Of a DNA stretch of 34,615 bases, positions 8,648 to 15,746 are shown in pieces (position 1 is the stretch's first letter; the number at the start of each line of letters is the position of its first letter). A program made the translations under genes and the position numbers. This DNA comes from Armatimonadota bacterium (lineage in GTDB: Bacteria > Armatimonadota > Fimbriimonadia > Fimbriimonadales > Fimbriimonadaceae), in NCBI GenBank assembly GCA_018268395.1, contig JAFDWQ010000014.1:1-34615 (forward strand), given 5' to 3'. The notes under the pieces are model-generated. The model ran no database searches. It had not been told where the DNA came from and was given only the letters and a program-made list of their open reading frames with translations.

Positions 8648-9007
8648 TCAACCGTCGGTCGGCTTGACCTTCTCGTCGTTCTTTTCGGCGTACTTGTCGG
8701 GCTCCTTGGCGAAGCTCTCCGGGCATCCGTCGCAGCAGAAGTAGTAGCGCTTTCCGTGATAGTCCTGGAACTTCTTCCCGTCCGGACTCTTCACCGCGTC
8801 CTTCATGACCGGGCACTCGACTTCACCGGCGGCGTTGCGGTGGATCGCGACCGTCGTGGGCCAGTCCGCAGACTTCGTGTCCGCCGCCGAGGCGGACTTG
8901 GGGGACGGTTCGGTCACGTCCGCGCTCGTGACTTTGTCGCTATCGCCGCCTGTGCCGCACCCCGCGAGGAGGACGGCCAGACCGAGGAGCCATGCGTTTC
9001 GGGACAT
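8648..9007 (-). CDS. YHS-domain lipoprotein
   Basis: A 119-residue protein. The N-terminus MSRNAWLLGLAVLLAGC has a lipobox with Cys17 as the lipidated residue. A Ser/Asp/Lys-rich linker (about 20-55) leads to a YHS domain: VECPVMKDAV, then YHGKRYYFCCDGCPESFAKEPDKYA. YHS domains are short metal-associated modules found with copper and other heavy-metal proteins; cysteines in CPVM and CCDGC are candidate ligands. The open frame extends 15 codons further upstream, but the ATG at 9007 gives the proper signal sequence. It diverges from the aminotransferase gene with 50 bp between. Confidence 0.88.
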   Translation of the reverse strand: MSRNAWLLGLAVLLAGCGTGGDSDKVTSADVTEPSPKSASAADTKSADWPTTVAIHRNAAGEVECPVMKDAVKSPDGKKFQDYHGKRYYFCCDGCPESFAKEPDKYAEKNDEKVKPTDG

Positions 9008-9057
9008 CGTTCTCCATTTTGCCCCAGGCCAGGGCCGTTCCGGGAGATACAAGTAAG

Positions 9058-10281
9058 ATGGACCCGATGCCAGCGATCTCCCGACGCGCCAAGGCCATGC
9101 CCGCCTCCCCGATCCGGAGGTTGGTCCCCTACGCCGAAAAGGCGTTGGCTTCCGGCAAGAAGATCTACCATTTGAACATCGGGCAGCCGGACGTCGAGAG
9201 CCCGGTCGAGTTCTGGAACGCCGTGACCCGTTCGGGGCTCAAGGTGCTCGAATACAGCCACTCTGCGGGCATCGCGTCCTTAAGGCAAAAGGCGGCCGAG
9301 AGCTACCGGGCGATGGGCATCGACGTGGCCACCGAGCACGTCACGGTCTGCACGGCGGGCTCCGAAGCCTTGCTCTTCGCGATGCTCGCGACGATGGACA
9401 TCGGCGACGAGGTCATCGTCCCCGAACCGTTCTACGCCAATTACCTCGGGTTCGCGGGCGTGGCCGACGTCAACCTCGTGACGGTGCCGACGTCGATCCA
9501 CGACGGTTTCCGGCTCCCGCCCGTCGAGGAGTTCCGCAAACGTGTCACGTCCCGGACGAAAGCCGTCCTCGTCAACAATCCGGGCAACCCGACGGGGACG
9601 GTCTACACCGACGACCAGTTGGAAGGCCTCCGGGCGATGGCGCTCGAAAACGACCTGTACGTGATCGCCGACGAGGTCTACCGTGAATTCAACTACACGG
9701 GCCGCCCGATCAAGTCCGTCCTCCAACTCGAGGGCATCGACGACCGCGCGATCATGGTCGATTCGGTCTCCAAACGCTTTTCCTTGTGCGGGGCGCGGAT
9801 CGGCTTTTTGGTCTGCCGGAACGCGGACGTCAACGCCGGTGTCTTGAAATACGCTCAGGCCCGGTTGTCACCGCCGACGCTTGAATCCTACGGGGTCCTC
9901 GGCGCCCTCGATGCACCGCAGAGCTACTTCGACGGCGTCCGGTCCGAATTCGTCAAGAGGCGCGACCTGCTCGTGTCCCGGCTCCGAGCGATCCCCGGGG
10001 TCGTCTGCCCGGACATCGACGGTGCGTTCTACGCGATGGTCGAACTGCCCGTGGACGACGCCGACGAGTTCTGCAAATGGCTTCTCGAAAGCTTCGACCT
10101 GAACGGCGAGACGGTCATGTTCGCACCGGGTTCCGGGTTCTACGAAGACGCTTCGCTCGGCAAGCGCCAGGTCCGTATCGCGTACGTTCTGGAGTGCGCG
10201 AAGCTCGACCGGGCGATGGACTGCCTCGAAGCGGCGCTGGCGGCCTATCCGGGGCGGCTCCAACCGGCCCCGCTCGGTTAG
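9058..10281 (+). CDS. Pyridoxal-phosphate aminotransferase, class I
   Basis: A 407-residue fold-type I PLP enzyme of the aspartate/aromatic aminotransferase group. Seen: HLNIGQPDVESP near the N-terminus, the cofactor-contact motifs NNPGNPTGTVY and IADEVYREF, and the Schiff-base Lys239 in VDSVSKRFSLCGARIGFL. A C-terminal arginine in RQVRIAY would bind the substrate carboxylate. Length is normal. Start at 9058 chosen because GGGAG lies 11 bases upstream; ATG at 9067 is the alternative. The amino donor and keto-acid acceptor cannot be told from sequence. It ends inside a terminator hairpin. Confidence 0.92.
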   Translation: MDPMPAISRRAKAMPASPIRRLVPYAEKALASGKKIYHLNIGQPDVESPVEFWNAVTRSGLKVLEYSHSAGIASLRQKAAESYRAMGIDVATEHVTVCTAGSEALLFAMLATMDIGDEVIVPEPFYANYLGFAGVADVNLVTVPTSIHDGFRLPPVEEFRKRVTSRTKAVLVNNPGNPTGTVYTDDQLEGLRAMALENDLYVIADEVYREFNYTGRPIKSVLQLEGIDDRAIMVDSVSKRFSLCGARIGFLVCRNADVNAGVLKYAQARLSPPTLESYGVLGALDAPQSYFDGVRSEFVKRRDLLVSRLRAIPGVVCPDIDGAFYAMVELPVDDADEFCKWLLESFDLNGETVMFAPGSGFYEDASLGKRQVRIAYVLECAKLDRAMDCLEAALAAYPGRLQPAPLG

Positions 10282-10290
10282 CGGGCCTTT
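10266..10290 (+). terminator. Terminator overlapping the aminotransferase stop codon
   Basis: GGCCCCGCT (10266-10274) pairs with AGCGGGCC (10280-10287) around a 5-nt loop that contains part of the TAG stop; one base is bulged. It is followed by TTT. Confidence 0.6.
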
Positions 10291-10471
10291 GGAACGGACT
10301 TCGGTCCGCATCCGGTGCTCGACGCGCGACTTCAGAGCAAAGCGTGCCTTGCGGACTTGAGTCCGCACCTTGCGGAGACTGAAGCCCCCGGCCCCATGCG
10401 GGCTGAAGCCCGCGCTCCGCTGTTGGACCCTGGGGACGCGTCGTTCGAAAAGGAGGGCCCCCTTTTCAGCG
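10282..10471. repeat. Cluster of short GCGG..CTnnAG..CCGC palindromes
   Basis: Three related palindromes: CGGACTTCGGTCCG (10295-10308), GCGGACTTGAGTCCGC (10351-10366) and GCGGGCTGAAGCCCGC (10398-10413). Related copies occur at 1247, 1269 and 12294. No gene is supported here. Confidence 0.65.
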
Positions 10472-10556
10472 GATCGTCCGCCGATGTCGGGGAACGGTCC
10501 GCCGACGTCAGGGAACGATCCGGAAAGACCCCTCAAAACGCGTTTTGAACCTGAAA
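10472..10556 (+). repeat. Short 21-bp-periodic array ending in the GTTTTGAACCTGAAA tail
   Basis: Two full 21-bp units (10472-10492 and 10493-10513, core CGTCCGCCGATGTCGG and GGTCCGCCGACGTCAG) and a partial third lead into CCGGAAAGACCCCTC, the 14-bp palindrome CAAAACGCGTTTTG (10534-10547) and GAACCTGAAA. The same tail ends the long array at 12489-12736; a related one ends the array at 23341-23540. Confidence 0.75.
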
Positions 10557-10630
10557 AGGGCCGGAGCGGACCGGAAACGGCTTCTGCCCGGGGCAAGGAG
10601 CAGTTTGGACGGGACCCTGTCTGGTCGTCG

Positions 10631-10698
10631 ACCCGGTCTGCAACGGGACAGGCATGGGTGGGCAGCTTGTGATGGCGCGTTGCCAGACCGGGCCACCC
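10631..10698 (-). repeat. GGGTGG-headed hairpin repeat, copy 2
   Basis: Arms CCCGGTCTGCAACGG (10632-10646) and CGTTGCCAGACCGGG (10678-10692) flank a loop of about 31 nt; CCACCC follows at 10695. It lies about 80 bp upstream of the carboxypeptidase gene. Confidence 0.8.
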
Positions 10699-10781
10699 AG
10701 CCTTAGCGAAACCTAAGCGCCCTAGACCGCAAAGGTCCGAGCCTCCAGGGCCAACGCGCGGGCCGTCGTCGGTAACATCCC

Positions 10782-12278
10782 ATGATGCCCCTGTACGTCC
10801 TCTCCTGTCTCTGCGCGCTCGCCCTCGGCGCACAAGACGCCGACGCCTCCAAGACTCAAGAGAAGGCGAAGACCACTCCCGTCATCGAGATCGCGAAGAC
10901 GGAGACGAAGCACCATGCCGACCTGCCGACCGGACGCATGGACTACACCGCCACCGCGTCGCAGATCCCCTTGCGGAACGACGACGGCGAGACCGAGTGC
11001 CGTATGTTCTACGTCGCCTACACAAAGGACGGGGCCGACCCGCGGAAACGGCCGGTCACGTTCGCCTTCAACGGCGGTCCGGGGAGCGCCACGATCTGGC
11101 TGCACATGGGCGCGCTCGGCCCGAAGCGGGCACCGATGCCGGACGACGGCAGCCTGCCCGCCCCTCCCTATGAAGCCGTCGACAACGCCGACACCTGGCT
11201 GGACTTCACGGACGTCGTCGTGGTCGATGCGCCCGCGACCGGGTTCAGCCGGGTGGCGAAGCCCGAATGGAACAAGAACTACTTCGGGGTGCGCCAGGAC
11301 ATCCGCGCTTTTACGAACTTCGTCAAGGGCTGGTTGACCGAGCACAAGCGCTGGAAGTCGCCGCTCTTCATCGCCGGCGAAAGCTACGGCGGCATCCGCG
11401 GATCGGGGCTCTGCAACAGCCTGTTCGGCGAAGGGATCGCGGTGAGCGGTTTCGTCAGCGTTTCGGGGACGAACAACTTCATGACCTTGGACGGCATGCG
11501 CGGCAACGACCTGACGTACATGGGCTTCCTGCCCTCGATGGCGGCCTGCGCCTGGTACCACCACAAGGCCGCGCCCCGGTTCAAGAGCGTCGAGGCGATC
11601 GTGGCGGAGTCGCGGAAGTGGGTGGACGAAGTCTACGGTCCGGCGTTGCTCCGTGGCGACGCCCTCGGCGAGGACGAAAAGGACAAGATCGCGGCTCGGA
11701 TGTCCGAATACCTGGGCGTCTCGAAAAAGTACTGCCTCGGGTCGAACCTGCGCGTCCCGGAGTTCGCGTTCTTCAAGGAGCTCTTGCGCGACGACGGGCT
11801 GTCGATCGGCCGCTATGACGGACGATTGACCGTGAAGGAAGAGCTGAAGGTCGGCGGCCAGGACGCCAACGACCCCAGCGATGACGCCGTGAACGCACCC
11901 TTCACGAGCGTGCTCAACGATTACTTCCAATCCGAATTGGGGATCAAGACGACGATGGAATACCGGACGGGCGGCAACGTCTATCCGTGGCAGGAACGCG
12001 AAGGCGGGTACTCGGAGACGGCCTCGGACCTTCGTCGCGTCCTCGCCGCCAACCCCCACCTGCGCGTGCTCTATTGCTGCGGCTACTACGACTTGGCGTG
12101 CCCGCTCAATGCGACGGTCTATACGGTCGACCACATGGGGCTCGACGCCGAGACCCGCAAGCACCTTTCGTTCGAGTTCTATCCGGCGGGGCACATGATG
12201 TACATCGAGAAGTCCTCCCGCAAGAAGTTCCACGACGACGTGAAGCGGTTCGAGGAGGCGTGCCTGGCAGGGAAGTGA
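10782..12278 (+). CDS. Exported serine carboxypeptidase, peptidase family S10
   Basis: A 498-residue protein with a signal peptide (MMPLYVLSCLCALALGAQDA). It belongs to the alpha/beta-hydrolase serine carboxypeptidases. The oxyanion-region motif FNGGPGSATIW is present, the nucleophile is Ser201 in GESYGG, the catalytic Asp is Asp437 (CGYYDLACP) and the His is His471 (YPAGHMMY). It should remove C-terminal residues from peptides outside the cytoplasm, favoured at acidic pH as in other S10 enzymes. Length and motif order are standard. Start: ATG at 10782 (a second ATG follows directly); TAACAT three bases upstream may be a -10 box. It is isolated, with repeat-rich DNA on both sides. Confidence 0.93.
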   Translation: MMPLYVLSCLCALALGAQDADASKTQEKAKTTPVIEIAKTETKHHADLPTGRMDYTATASQIPLRNDDGETECRMFYVAYTKDGADPRKRPVTFAFNGGPGSATIWLHMGALGPKRAPMPDDGSLPAPPYEAVDNADTWLDFTDVVVVDAPATGFSRVAKPEWNKNYFGVRQDIRAFTNFVKGWLTEHKRWKSPLFIAGESYGGIRGSGLCNSLFGEGIAVSGFVSVSGTNNFMTLDGMRGNDLTYMGFLPSMAACAWYHHKAAPRFKSVEAIVAESRKWVDEVYGPALLRGDALGEDEKDKIAARMSEYLGVSKKYCLGSNLRVPEFAFFKELLRDDGLSIGRYDGRLTVKEELKVGGQDANDPSDDAVNAPFTSVLNDYFQSELGIKTTMEYRTGGNVYPWQEREGGYSETASDLRRVLAANPHLRVLYCCGYYDLACPLNATVYTVDHMGLDAETRKHLSFEFYPAGHMMYIEKSSRKKFHDDVKRFEEACLAGK

Positions 12279-12293
12279 GCGGACGTTTGGAGC

Positions 12294-12309
12294 GCGGACT
12301 TCAGTCCGC
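12294..12309. repeat. 16-bp palindrome GCGGACTTCAGTCCGC
   Basis: Another member of the dispersed short palindrome family (see 1269, 10351, 10398), 15 bp after the carboxypeptidase stop codon. It may serve as its terminator, although no T-tract follows. Confidence 0.55.
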
Positions 12310-12488
12310 TTCCGGATCAGTGGGCTTGGGAGCGAGGGGCCACGGGCGGCCTGAACGCCCTCAGGGCGCAGAGTCCTGGCGCTGCCCGGTGCCGCCAGCT
12401 TGAGCCCGCATGTCGGTCCGCACCGGACGCCTTCCGATTTGGGGCGCGAAAGAGGCTCTCCGGACGATTTGCAGCCTTATGGGAAGAC

Positions 12489-12736
12489 TTTCCTGTCGTC
12501 GGCGGACTTTCCGCTGTCGACAGGGAACTTTCCGCCGTTGACAAGAATGTTTCCGCTGTCGTCGGGGAGCTCTTCGCCGTTGACAAGAATGTTTCCGCCG
12601 TCGTCGGGGAACTCTTCGCCGTTGACAAGAATGTTTCCGCTGTCGACAGGAATGTTTCCGCTGACGTCAGGGAACTCCTCGCCATTGACAGGAAATTTTC
12701 CGGAAAGACCCCTCAAAACGCGTTTTGAACCTGAAA
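12489..12736 (+). repeat. Long 21-bp-periodic array with conserved tail
   Basis: From 12508 nine consecutive 21-bp units can be laid out (TTTCCGCTGTCGACAGGGAAC and variants), with a partial unit before and after. Two variants partly alternate, one ending GACAAGAATG and one ending TCGGGGAAC, giving 42-bp similarity too. The array ends in TTTTCCGGAAAGACCCCTC, the palindrome CAAAACGCGTTTTG (12714-12727) and GAACCTGAAAC. Both strands are open over parts of the array because 21 is a multiple of three; I do not regard those frames as genes. Confidence 0.8.
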
Positions 12737-12756
12737 CGGGCCGGAGCGGGCCGACG

Positions 12757-12824
12757 GGTGGCCCGGTCTGGCAACGGTGTCCACGCTTCATCCCGCCGGA
12801 CACGAGACCGTTGCAGACCGGGGC
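12757..12824 (+). repeat. GGGTGG-headed hairpin repeat, copy 3
   Basis: GGGTGG, arm CCCGGTCTGGCAACGG (12762-12777), a loop containing CATCCCGCCGGACA, then arm CCGTTGCAGACCGGGG (12808-12823). The loop is almost the same as in copies 1 and 4. Confidence 0.85.
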
Positions 12825-12847
12825 AAGGGCGCTGCATCAGACCGGAC

Positions 12848-12916
12848 GGGTGGCCCGGTCTGGCAACGGTGTCCACGCATCATCCCGCCGGACAGGAGAC
12901 GGTTGCAGACCGGGGC
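12848..12916 (+). repeat. GGGTGG-headed hairpin repeat, copy 4
   Basis: Direct neighbour of copy 3 in the same orientation, about 91 bp from repeat to repeat. The loop is nearly identical, so this is a tandem pair. Confidence 0.85.
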
Positions 12917-12989
12917 TTCGAAGACGGACCAACAAGGCCGGACGACCGGGAGGGGCCCGACACGAAGGGCGAGGCGGGCTTTTTGATCC

Positions 12990-13103
12990 ATACTGGGCTG
13001 GACGTTCTCGGACAAGAACCGTGGTGACGTCCTTGACCCGGTCTGCAACGGGACAGTCGCGCTCGGAAGGCTCGCCACGGCGCGCTGCCAGACCGGGCCA
13101 CCC
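12990..13103 (-). repeat. Extended GGGTGG hairpin repeat, copy 5, abutting a tip fragment
   Basis: The hairpin (arms 13037-13051 and 13084-13097) has an extra upstream part, GGACGTTCT..GTGGTGACGTCCTTGA, shared with copy 6 at 14536-14647. The element ends CCACCCGTC, and the homology of the following coding sequence to the tailspike tip starts at that point (13104). Confidence 0.8.
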
Positions 13104-13139
13104 GTCAACGCCGGCTTCGTCAGAACGGAGGGCAACACG

Positions 13140-13676
13140 GTGCAGCAGAAGACGTACCCGTGGGCGGTCAACGCGCTTTCGGTCAAGGCGGCGGGTCGGT
13201 TCCAGTTGCCGTTGTTGGACACTCTCCCCACGGCGGGGATGACTCCTGGCGGCGACGCGGAAGGGATGGGCTGGAAGAGCGCCGTATCGGCCGGCGACTA
13301 CGACCTACAGGACGGGGAGCTCTACTTCGACTCCTGGCAAAAGGCGGTCCTGGCGTACGACTCCGACGCCGGTTGGACAGCTGTCTGGCAGCCAGAACGC
13401 ACGAAGCTGATCTCGTCGAACATAACTTGGAACACGGGTGACGAGAAGAACCTTGTCTACGGAGGGTCCACGAGCATTACGGTCACGCTGGACACGACTC
13501 TCGCAGACATCGCAGTAGGGACGACCGTCCGGATCGCGTATCACGTATCCGGTACGCCGCTGGCGGCGATCTCCGTCAGTTGCGGCCAGCCTGCGAACGT
13601 CGTCGTGGGCCCGAACACCGGCCGTACCTTCGTGTTCTATAAGGACGGATCGAACGGTCGCTGGCTCGCCTCTTAA
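13140..13676 (+). CDS. Orphan tailspike tip (C-terminal fragment), cluster 1 copy 1
   Basis: The 178-residue reading frame corresponds to residues about 905-1087 of the full-length protein at 24755. It keeps YPWAVNALSVKAAGRFQLP, then GMGW, DLQDGELYFDSWQKAVLA and WQPE, but has no N-terminal beta-helix and no signal peptide. Homology actually begins at 13104, directly after a hairpin repeat. GTG at 13140 has GGAGGG seven bases upstream, so translation is possible; it may equally be a silent remnant. Its TAA overlaps the stop of the convergent LDDF gene within one TTAA (13673-13676). The GELYFD..W.. pattern is common in receptor-binding ends of phage tail fibres, which is a resemblance only. Confidence 0.7.
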   Translation: MQQKTYPWAVNALSVKAAGRFQLPLLDTLPTAGMTPGGDAEGMGWKSAVSAGDYDLQDGELYFDSWQKAVLAYDSDAGWTAVWQPERTKLISSNITWNTGDEKNLVYGGSTSITVTLDTTLADIAVGTTVRIAYHVSGTPLAAISVSCGQPANVVVGPNTGRTFVFYKDGSNGRWLAS

Positions 13677-14356
13677 CGCTTACTGCGGCGGCAGGCGATC
13701 CAGCCTACCGCCGCCAATATGGCTAAACCGCACGGCTCGGGGACGGCATAAATCCTGGTGACTCCGTATTCAAACGGGTGGGGGCCAATGTTAGTTGTGT
13801 ACCGTTGCTCGAAGTCGAAGTACTCGATACTCGACCAGTCGATGAGGGGGTTGAAGTCCTGCTTCCTGAACCTGATCCCTCCCTGCCTGAAGAGCCAGCC
13901 CGGATTGTTGCCGGCGACGCCGTGGCTGTCCCGGACGTAGAGGCTCCAGATGTCGGCGAACCTTTCCGGGGGGTCTTTCGTATAGAGGTCTATCCAGAAC
14001 TCTTTCTCGCGGGAGAAGTCGATCGTTATTCGATCGCTGTTCCCCCAGACCATGTCCCACCTGGTGGAGACGTCGTGGGTGTCGGTCGACACTTTGGCCG
14101 CGCCGTCTCCGATCTTCAGTCTCACCGGGTGGTGGTCCAGATTCCCACCGATCGAGAAGGTCGTGAGCCTCTCTCCAAACGCAATATGGTCGTTGTCGAG
14201 GTTCAAGCGCTCGTGTGTCTCGTTCGTGAAGTCGTCAAAGTAGGTCTTGTCGAAGGTTCCCTGAGTGAAGTCATCGATCAAAACGTAGGCGTGCGACGGG
14301 GCCGCCAGCGCCAGTAGCGCCAATGCCGCCACGATTCCTCTCGAAAAGCAAAGCAC
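13673..14356 (-). CDS. Exported PEP-CTERM-like protein, LDDF family copy B
   Basis: A 227-residue protein, GTG start, signal peptide ending PSHA at about residue 23, then YVLIDDFTQGTFDKTYFDDF. The C-terminus is a complete PEP-CTERM-like tripartite tail: VPEP at 205-208, a hydrophobic segment and CRRSKR at the very end, where it stops as expected. It is very similar to copy A along the whole length, including the promoter, so the two are recent duplicates. Internal conserved blocks are FGERL, LKIGDGAAKV, LYVRDSHGVAGNNPGWLFRQGGIRF and DWSSIEYFDF. It faces the tip fragment at 13140. Likely surface-exposed or secreted; role unknown. Confidence 0.85.
   Translation of the reverse strand: MLCFSRGIVAALALLALAAPSHAYVLIDDFTQGTFDKTYFDDFTNETHERLNLDNDHIAFGERLTTFSIGGNLDHHPVRLKIGDGAAKVSTDTHDVSTRWDMVWGNSDRITIDFSREKEFWIDLYTKDPPERFADIWSLYVRDSHGVAGNNPGWLFRQGGIRFRKQDFNPLIDWSSIEYFDFEQRYTTNIGPHPFEYGVTRIYAVPEPCGLAILAAVGWIACRRSKR
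13685..13714. terminator. Hairpin at the 3' end of LDDF copy B
   Basis: GCGGCGG pairs with CCGCCGC, continued by GGC with GCC, around a small loop. It lies within the last codons of copy B and just beyond the stop of the facing tip fragment, so it could end transcription from both directions. Confidence 0.55.
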
Positions 14357-14390
14357 ACGGAGCAGTATACGACGCCCGACCGGCTTTCAA
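14357..14390 (-). promoter_or_regulatory. Promoter of LDDF copy B
   Basis: TTGAAA and TATACT with 15 nt between them, TATACT ending about 9 bases before the GTG, as in copy A. Both boxes are unchanged while flanking bases differ. Confidence 0.55.
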
Positions 14391-14453
14391 GGCTCAAGGA
14401 CGCCGCGTCAGACCGGCCCGTGAAGCCGCGCGTTGTGAGCCGGTGCGGACGAA

Positions 14454-14510
14454 GCCTCCAGACTAGGTTCGGCGCCGCGCGGTGTGACGTGTTGTCCGGA
14501 GTCTGGAGGC
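14454..14510. repeat. 11-bp perfect inverted repeat
   Basis: GCCTCCAGACT (14454-14464) and AGTCTGGAGGC (14500-14510) enclose 35 bp. No gene lies here and the rest of 14391-14535 shows nothing recognisable. Confidence 0.5.
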
Positions 14511-14535
14511 AGCCAAGACTATCGCTGGTCTTCAG

Positions 14536-14647
14536 CGGGCTCGGACGTTCTGGGACGCGACTCTTGGTGACGTCCTTGACCCGGTCTGCAACGGGTCGGT
14601 CGCGCTCGAGATTCCGCCATGGCGCGTTGCCAGACCGGGCCACCCGT
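14536..14647 (-). repeat. Extended GGGTGG hairpin repeat, copy 6, abutting a tip fragment
   Basis: Arms 14580-14594 and 14625-14639 plus the upstream GGACGTTCT..GGTGACGTCCTTGA segment make this the closest relative of copy 5. It again ends CCACCCGTC and the tip homology begins immediately after. Confidence 0.8.
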
Positions 14648-14881
14648 CAGACCCTCAACCTGGACACCGATGTGACCCAGGTGCCCCCCGGAACGATCGT
14701 CCGGGTCTTCAACCTGACCAGTTCAGGGGCCGGTGCGGTGGTCACGGTCAAGGTCGGGGGTAGCAACCTGTCGCTCGTGAGCGTGCTGCACATGTCGGAG
14801 TTCGTCTTCTACGTGGACGGCGGTGGTACGGGACACTGGCTGGTCGTTCAAGGCAACGTGACGAGCGCACAACTGCCCTAG
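14648..14881 (+). pseudogene. Orphan tailspike tip remnant, cluster 1 copy 2
   Basis: Only the last 77 residues of the tip remain (QTLNLDTDVTQVPPG, TIVRVFNL, VTVKVGGSNLSLVSV, MSEFVFYVDGG, WLVVQGNVTSAQLP), matching residues about 1010-1087 of the protein at 24755 and even more closely the end of the fragment at 29500-29727. No start codon or ribosome-binding site belongs to it; the frame is open upstream only through the repeat. It ends four bases before the stop of the facing LDDF gene. Confidence 0.75.
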
Positions 14882-14885
14882 CCCT

Positions 14886-15512
14886 CTACTGAAGCAACGA
14901 TGAAGCCGGCGGGACGGCCGCCGGCTTCATCGTCACGTAGAACCGGGTGACACAATAGGTCGTAGGGTTCGGGAAGACGATGAAGTCCTGCCGGAAGTCC
15001 AGATACTCGATGCGCGACCAGTCTACACCGCCGCTGAACTCCGACCGCTTGAAAAAGATGCCCTTCGGCTGCCCTTGCCAATAGTCGTTCCCCCCAGTCT
15101 TCCCGTTCCGGTCGCGGATACTTAGGCCGAACACGTCCGCAGTGCGGCCAGGCGAAATCGTGTAAAAGTCCACGTAGATCCTGTCGACCTTCGACAGGTC
15201 AAGGCCCGGCCCCTCGGCCATGTAATAGCTGGTCTTTAAGGTGTACGCCACTTCGAGCGGACTCGTGACCTTCTGCCCCTCCGGCCCGAGCGAAAAGGTG
15301 AGCACCGTGTCGTGGGGGTTGGATCCGATGTCGATGTTCGTGCTGCGCTGCGAGAACAGACAGTGCGGCCACTTGAGCCCGTACCAGGTGTGCAGGTCTT
15401 CCCACTCCTTCGTTATCTGGACGGTGTACGGCGTATCGAAGCGGTCGATGTCGATCGCCTTGTAGTGCTGAACTTGAGGTGCCAGGAGTGCGGCGGCGAG
15501 GACGGCGGACAT
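14886..15512 (-). CDS. Exported LDDF-family protein, copy C
   Basis: A 208-residue protein with a short hydrophobic start (MSAVLAAALLAPQ) that probably serves for export, though it lacks a basic n-region. It shares with the family the blocks TVQITKEW, FSQRSTNIDIGSNPHDTVLTFSLG, DLSKVDRIYVDFYTI, IRDRNGKTGGNDYWQ, GGVDWSRIEYLDF and PNPTTYCVTRFYVT. The usual DDF motif is IDRF here. The end is KPAAVPPASSLLQ instead of a PEP-CTERM tail, so it would be released or held by other means. Start ATG at 15512 follows TAGACT by nine bases with GAAGG between. Paired convergently with the tip remnant at 14648. Confidence 0.8.
   Translation of the reverse strand: MSAVLAAALLAPQVQHYKAIDIDRFDTPYTVQITKEWEDLHTWYGLKWPHCLFSQRSTNIDIGSNPHDTVLTFSLGPEGQKVTSPLEVAYTLKTSYYMAEGPGLDLSKVDRIYVDFYTISPGRTADVFGLSIRDRNGKTGGNDYWQGQPKGIFFKRSEFSGGVDWSRIEYLDFRQDFIVFPNPTTYCVTRFYVTMKPAAVPPASSLLQ
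14899..14931. terminator. Bidirectional terminator inside LDDF copy C
   Basis: A 14-bp perfect stem (14899-14912, GATGAAGCCGGCGG, with 14918-14931) and a 5-nt loop encode part of the KPAAVPPAS end of copy C. It lies 18 bp beyond the stop of the facing tip remnant. Confidence 0.7.
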
Positions 15513-15688
15513 CGTGCCTTCAGTCTATCGCAGCTTTTCCAGAATCGCGGACGCTTGCGTCCGTCGGCGTCAGGGCAGGTGGCAAGGACAAAACGCTCCA
15601 TTCTGCCCCAGGCATGGCCCGTGGACCGAGCGAACGTTTCTGTCCTTGTCCGCAGGACCTCGCCAGTAGACGTTCCTTCGGAACCGGG
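15513..15688. other. Non-coding stretch upstream of LDDF copy C
   Basis: 15523-15562 is conserved with the region upstream of the LDDF gene at 31471 (32097-32141 there), including CAGCTTTTCCAGAATC and a CGGACGCTTGCGTCCG hairpin. An imperfect inverted repeat spans about 15580-15655. No gene is supported. Confidence 0.5.
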
Positions 15689-15746
15689 GTGCAACGGGCA
15701 CGGTCCATCCCGTTCACCCCGGCCACCCGGGAGGCGGTCACCCTAT
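15689..15746 (-). repeat. GGGTGG-headed hairpin repeat, second subfamily, copy 2
   Basis: On the minus strand it reads AGGGTGACCGCCTCCCGGG, TGG, then arms CCGGGGTGAACGGG and CCCGTTGCACCCCGG with a loop ATGGACCGTG. It aligns with 899-976 throughout, with the same unpaired base. Confidence 0.7.

Noticed and set aside
10722-12233. 503-codon minus-strand frame opposite the serine carboxypeptidase
   Set aside because: The plus strand encodes a complete S10 peptidase with triad and signal peptide; the antisense frame has no recognisable domain.
12489-12736. CRISPR-like array
   Set aside because: Units are contiguous 21-bp repeats with no unique spacers and no cas genes nearby.
12400-13242. Open frames with seven-residue protein repeats over the 21-bp array
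   Set aside because: They arise because 21 is a multiple of three; frames are open on both strands, lack ribosome-binding sites and run into the hairpin repeats.
12757-14647. Integron attC sites
   Set aside because: The hairpins have an unpaired base as attC sites do, but no GTTRRRY/RYYYAAC core pairs are found, gene orientation is mixed and no integrase is visible.
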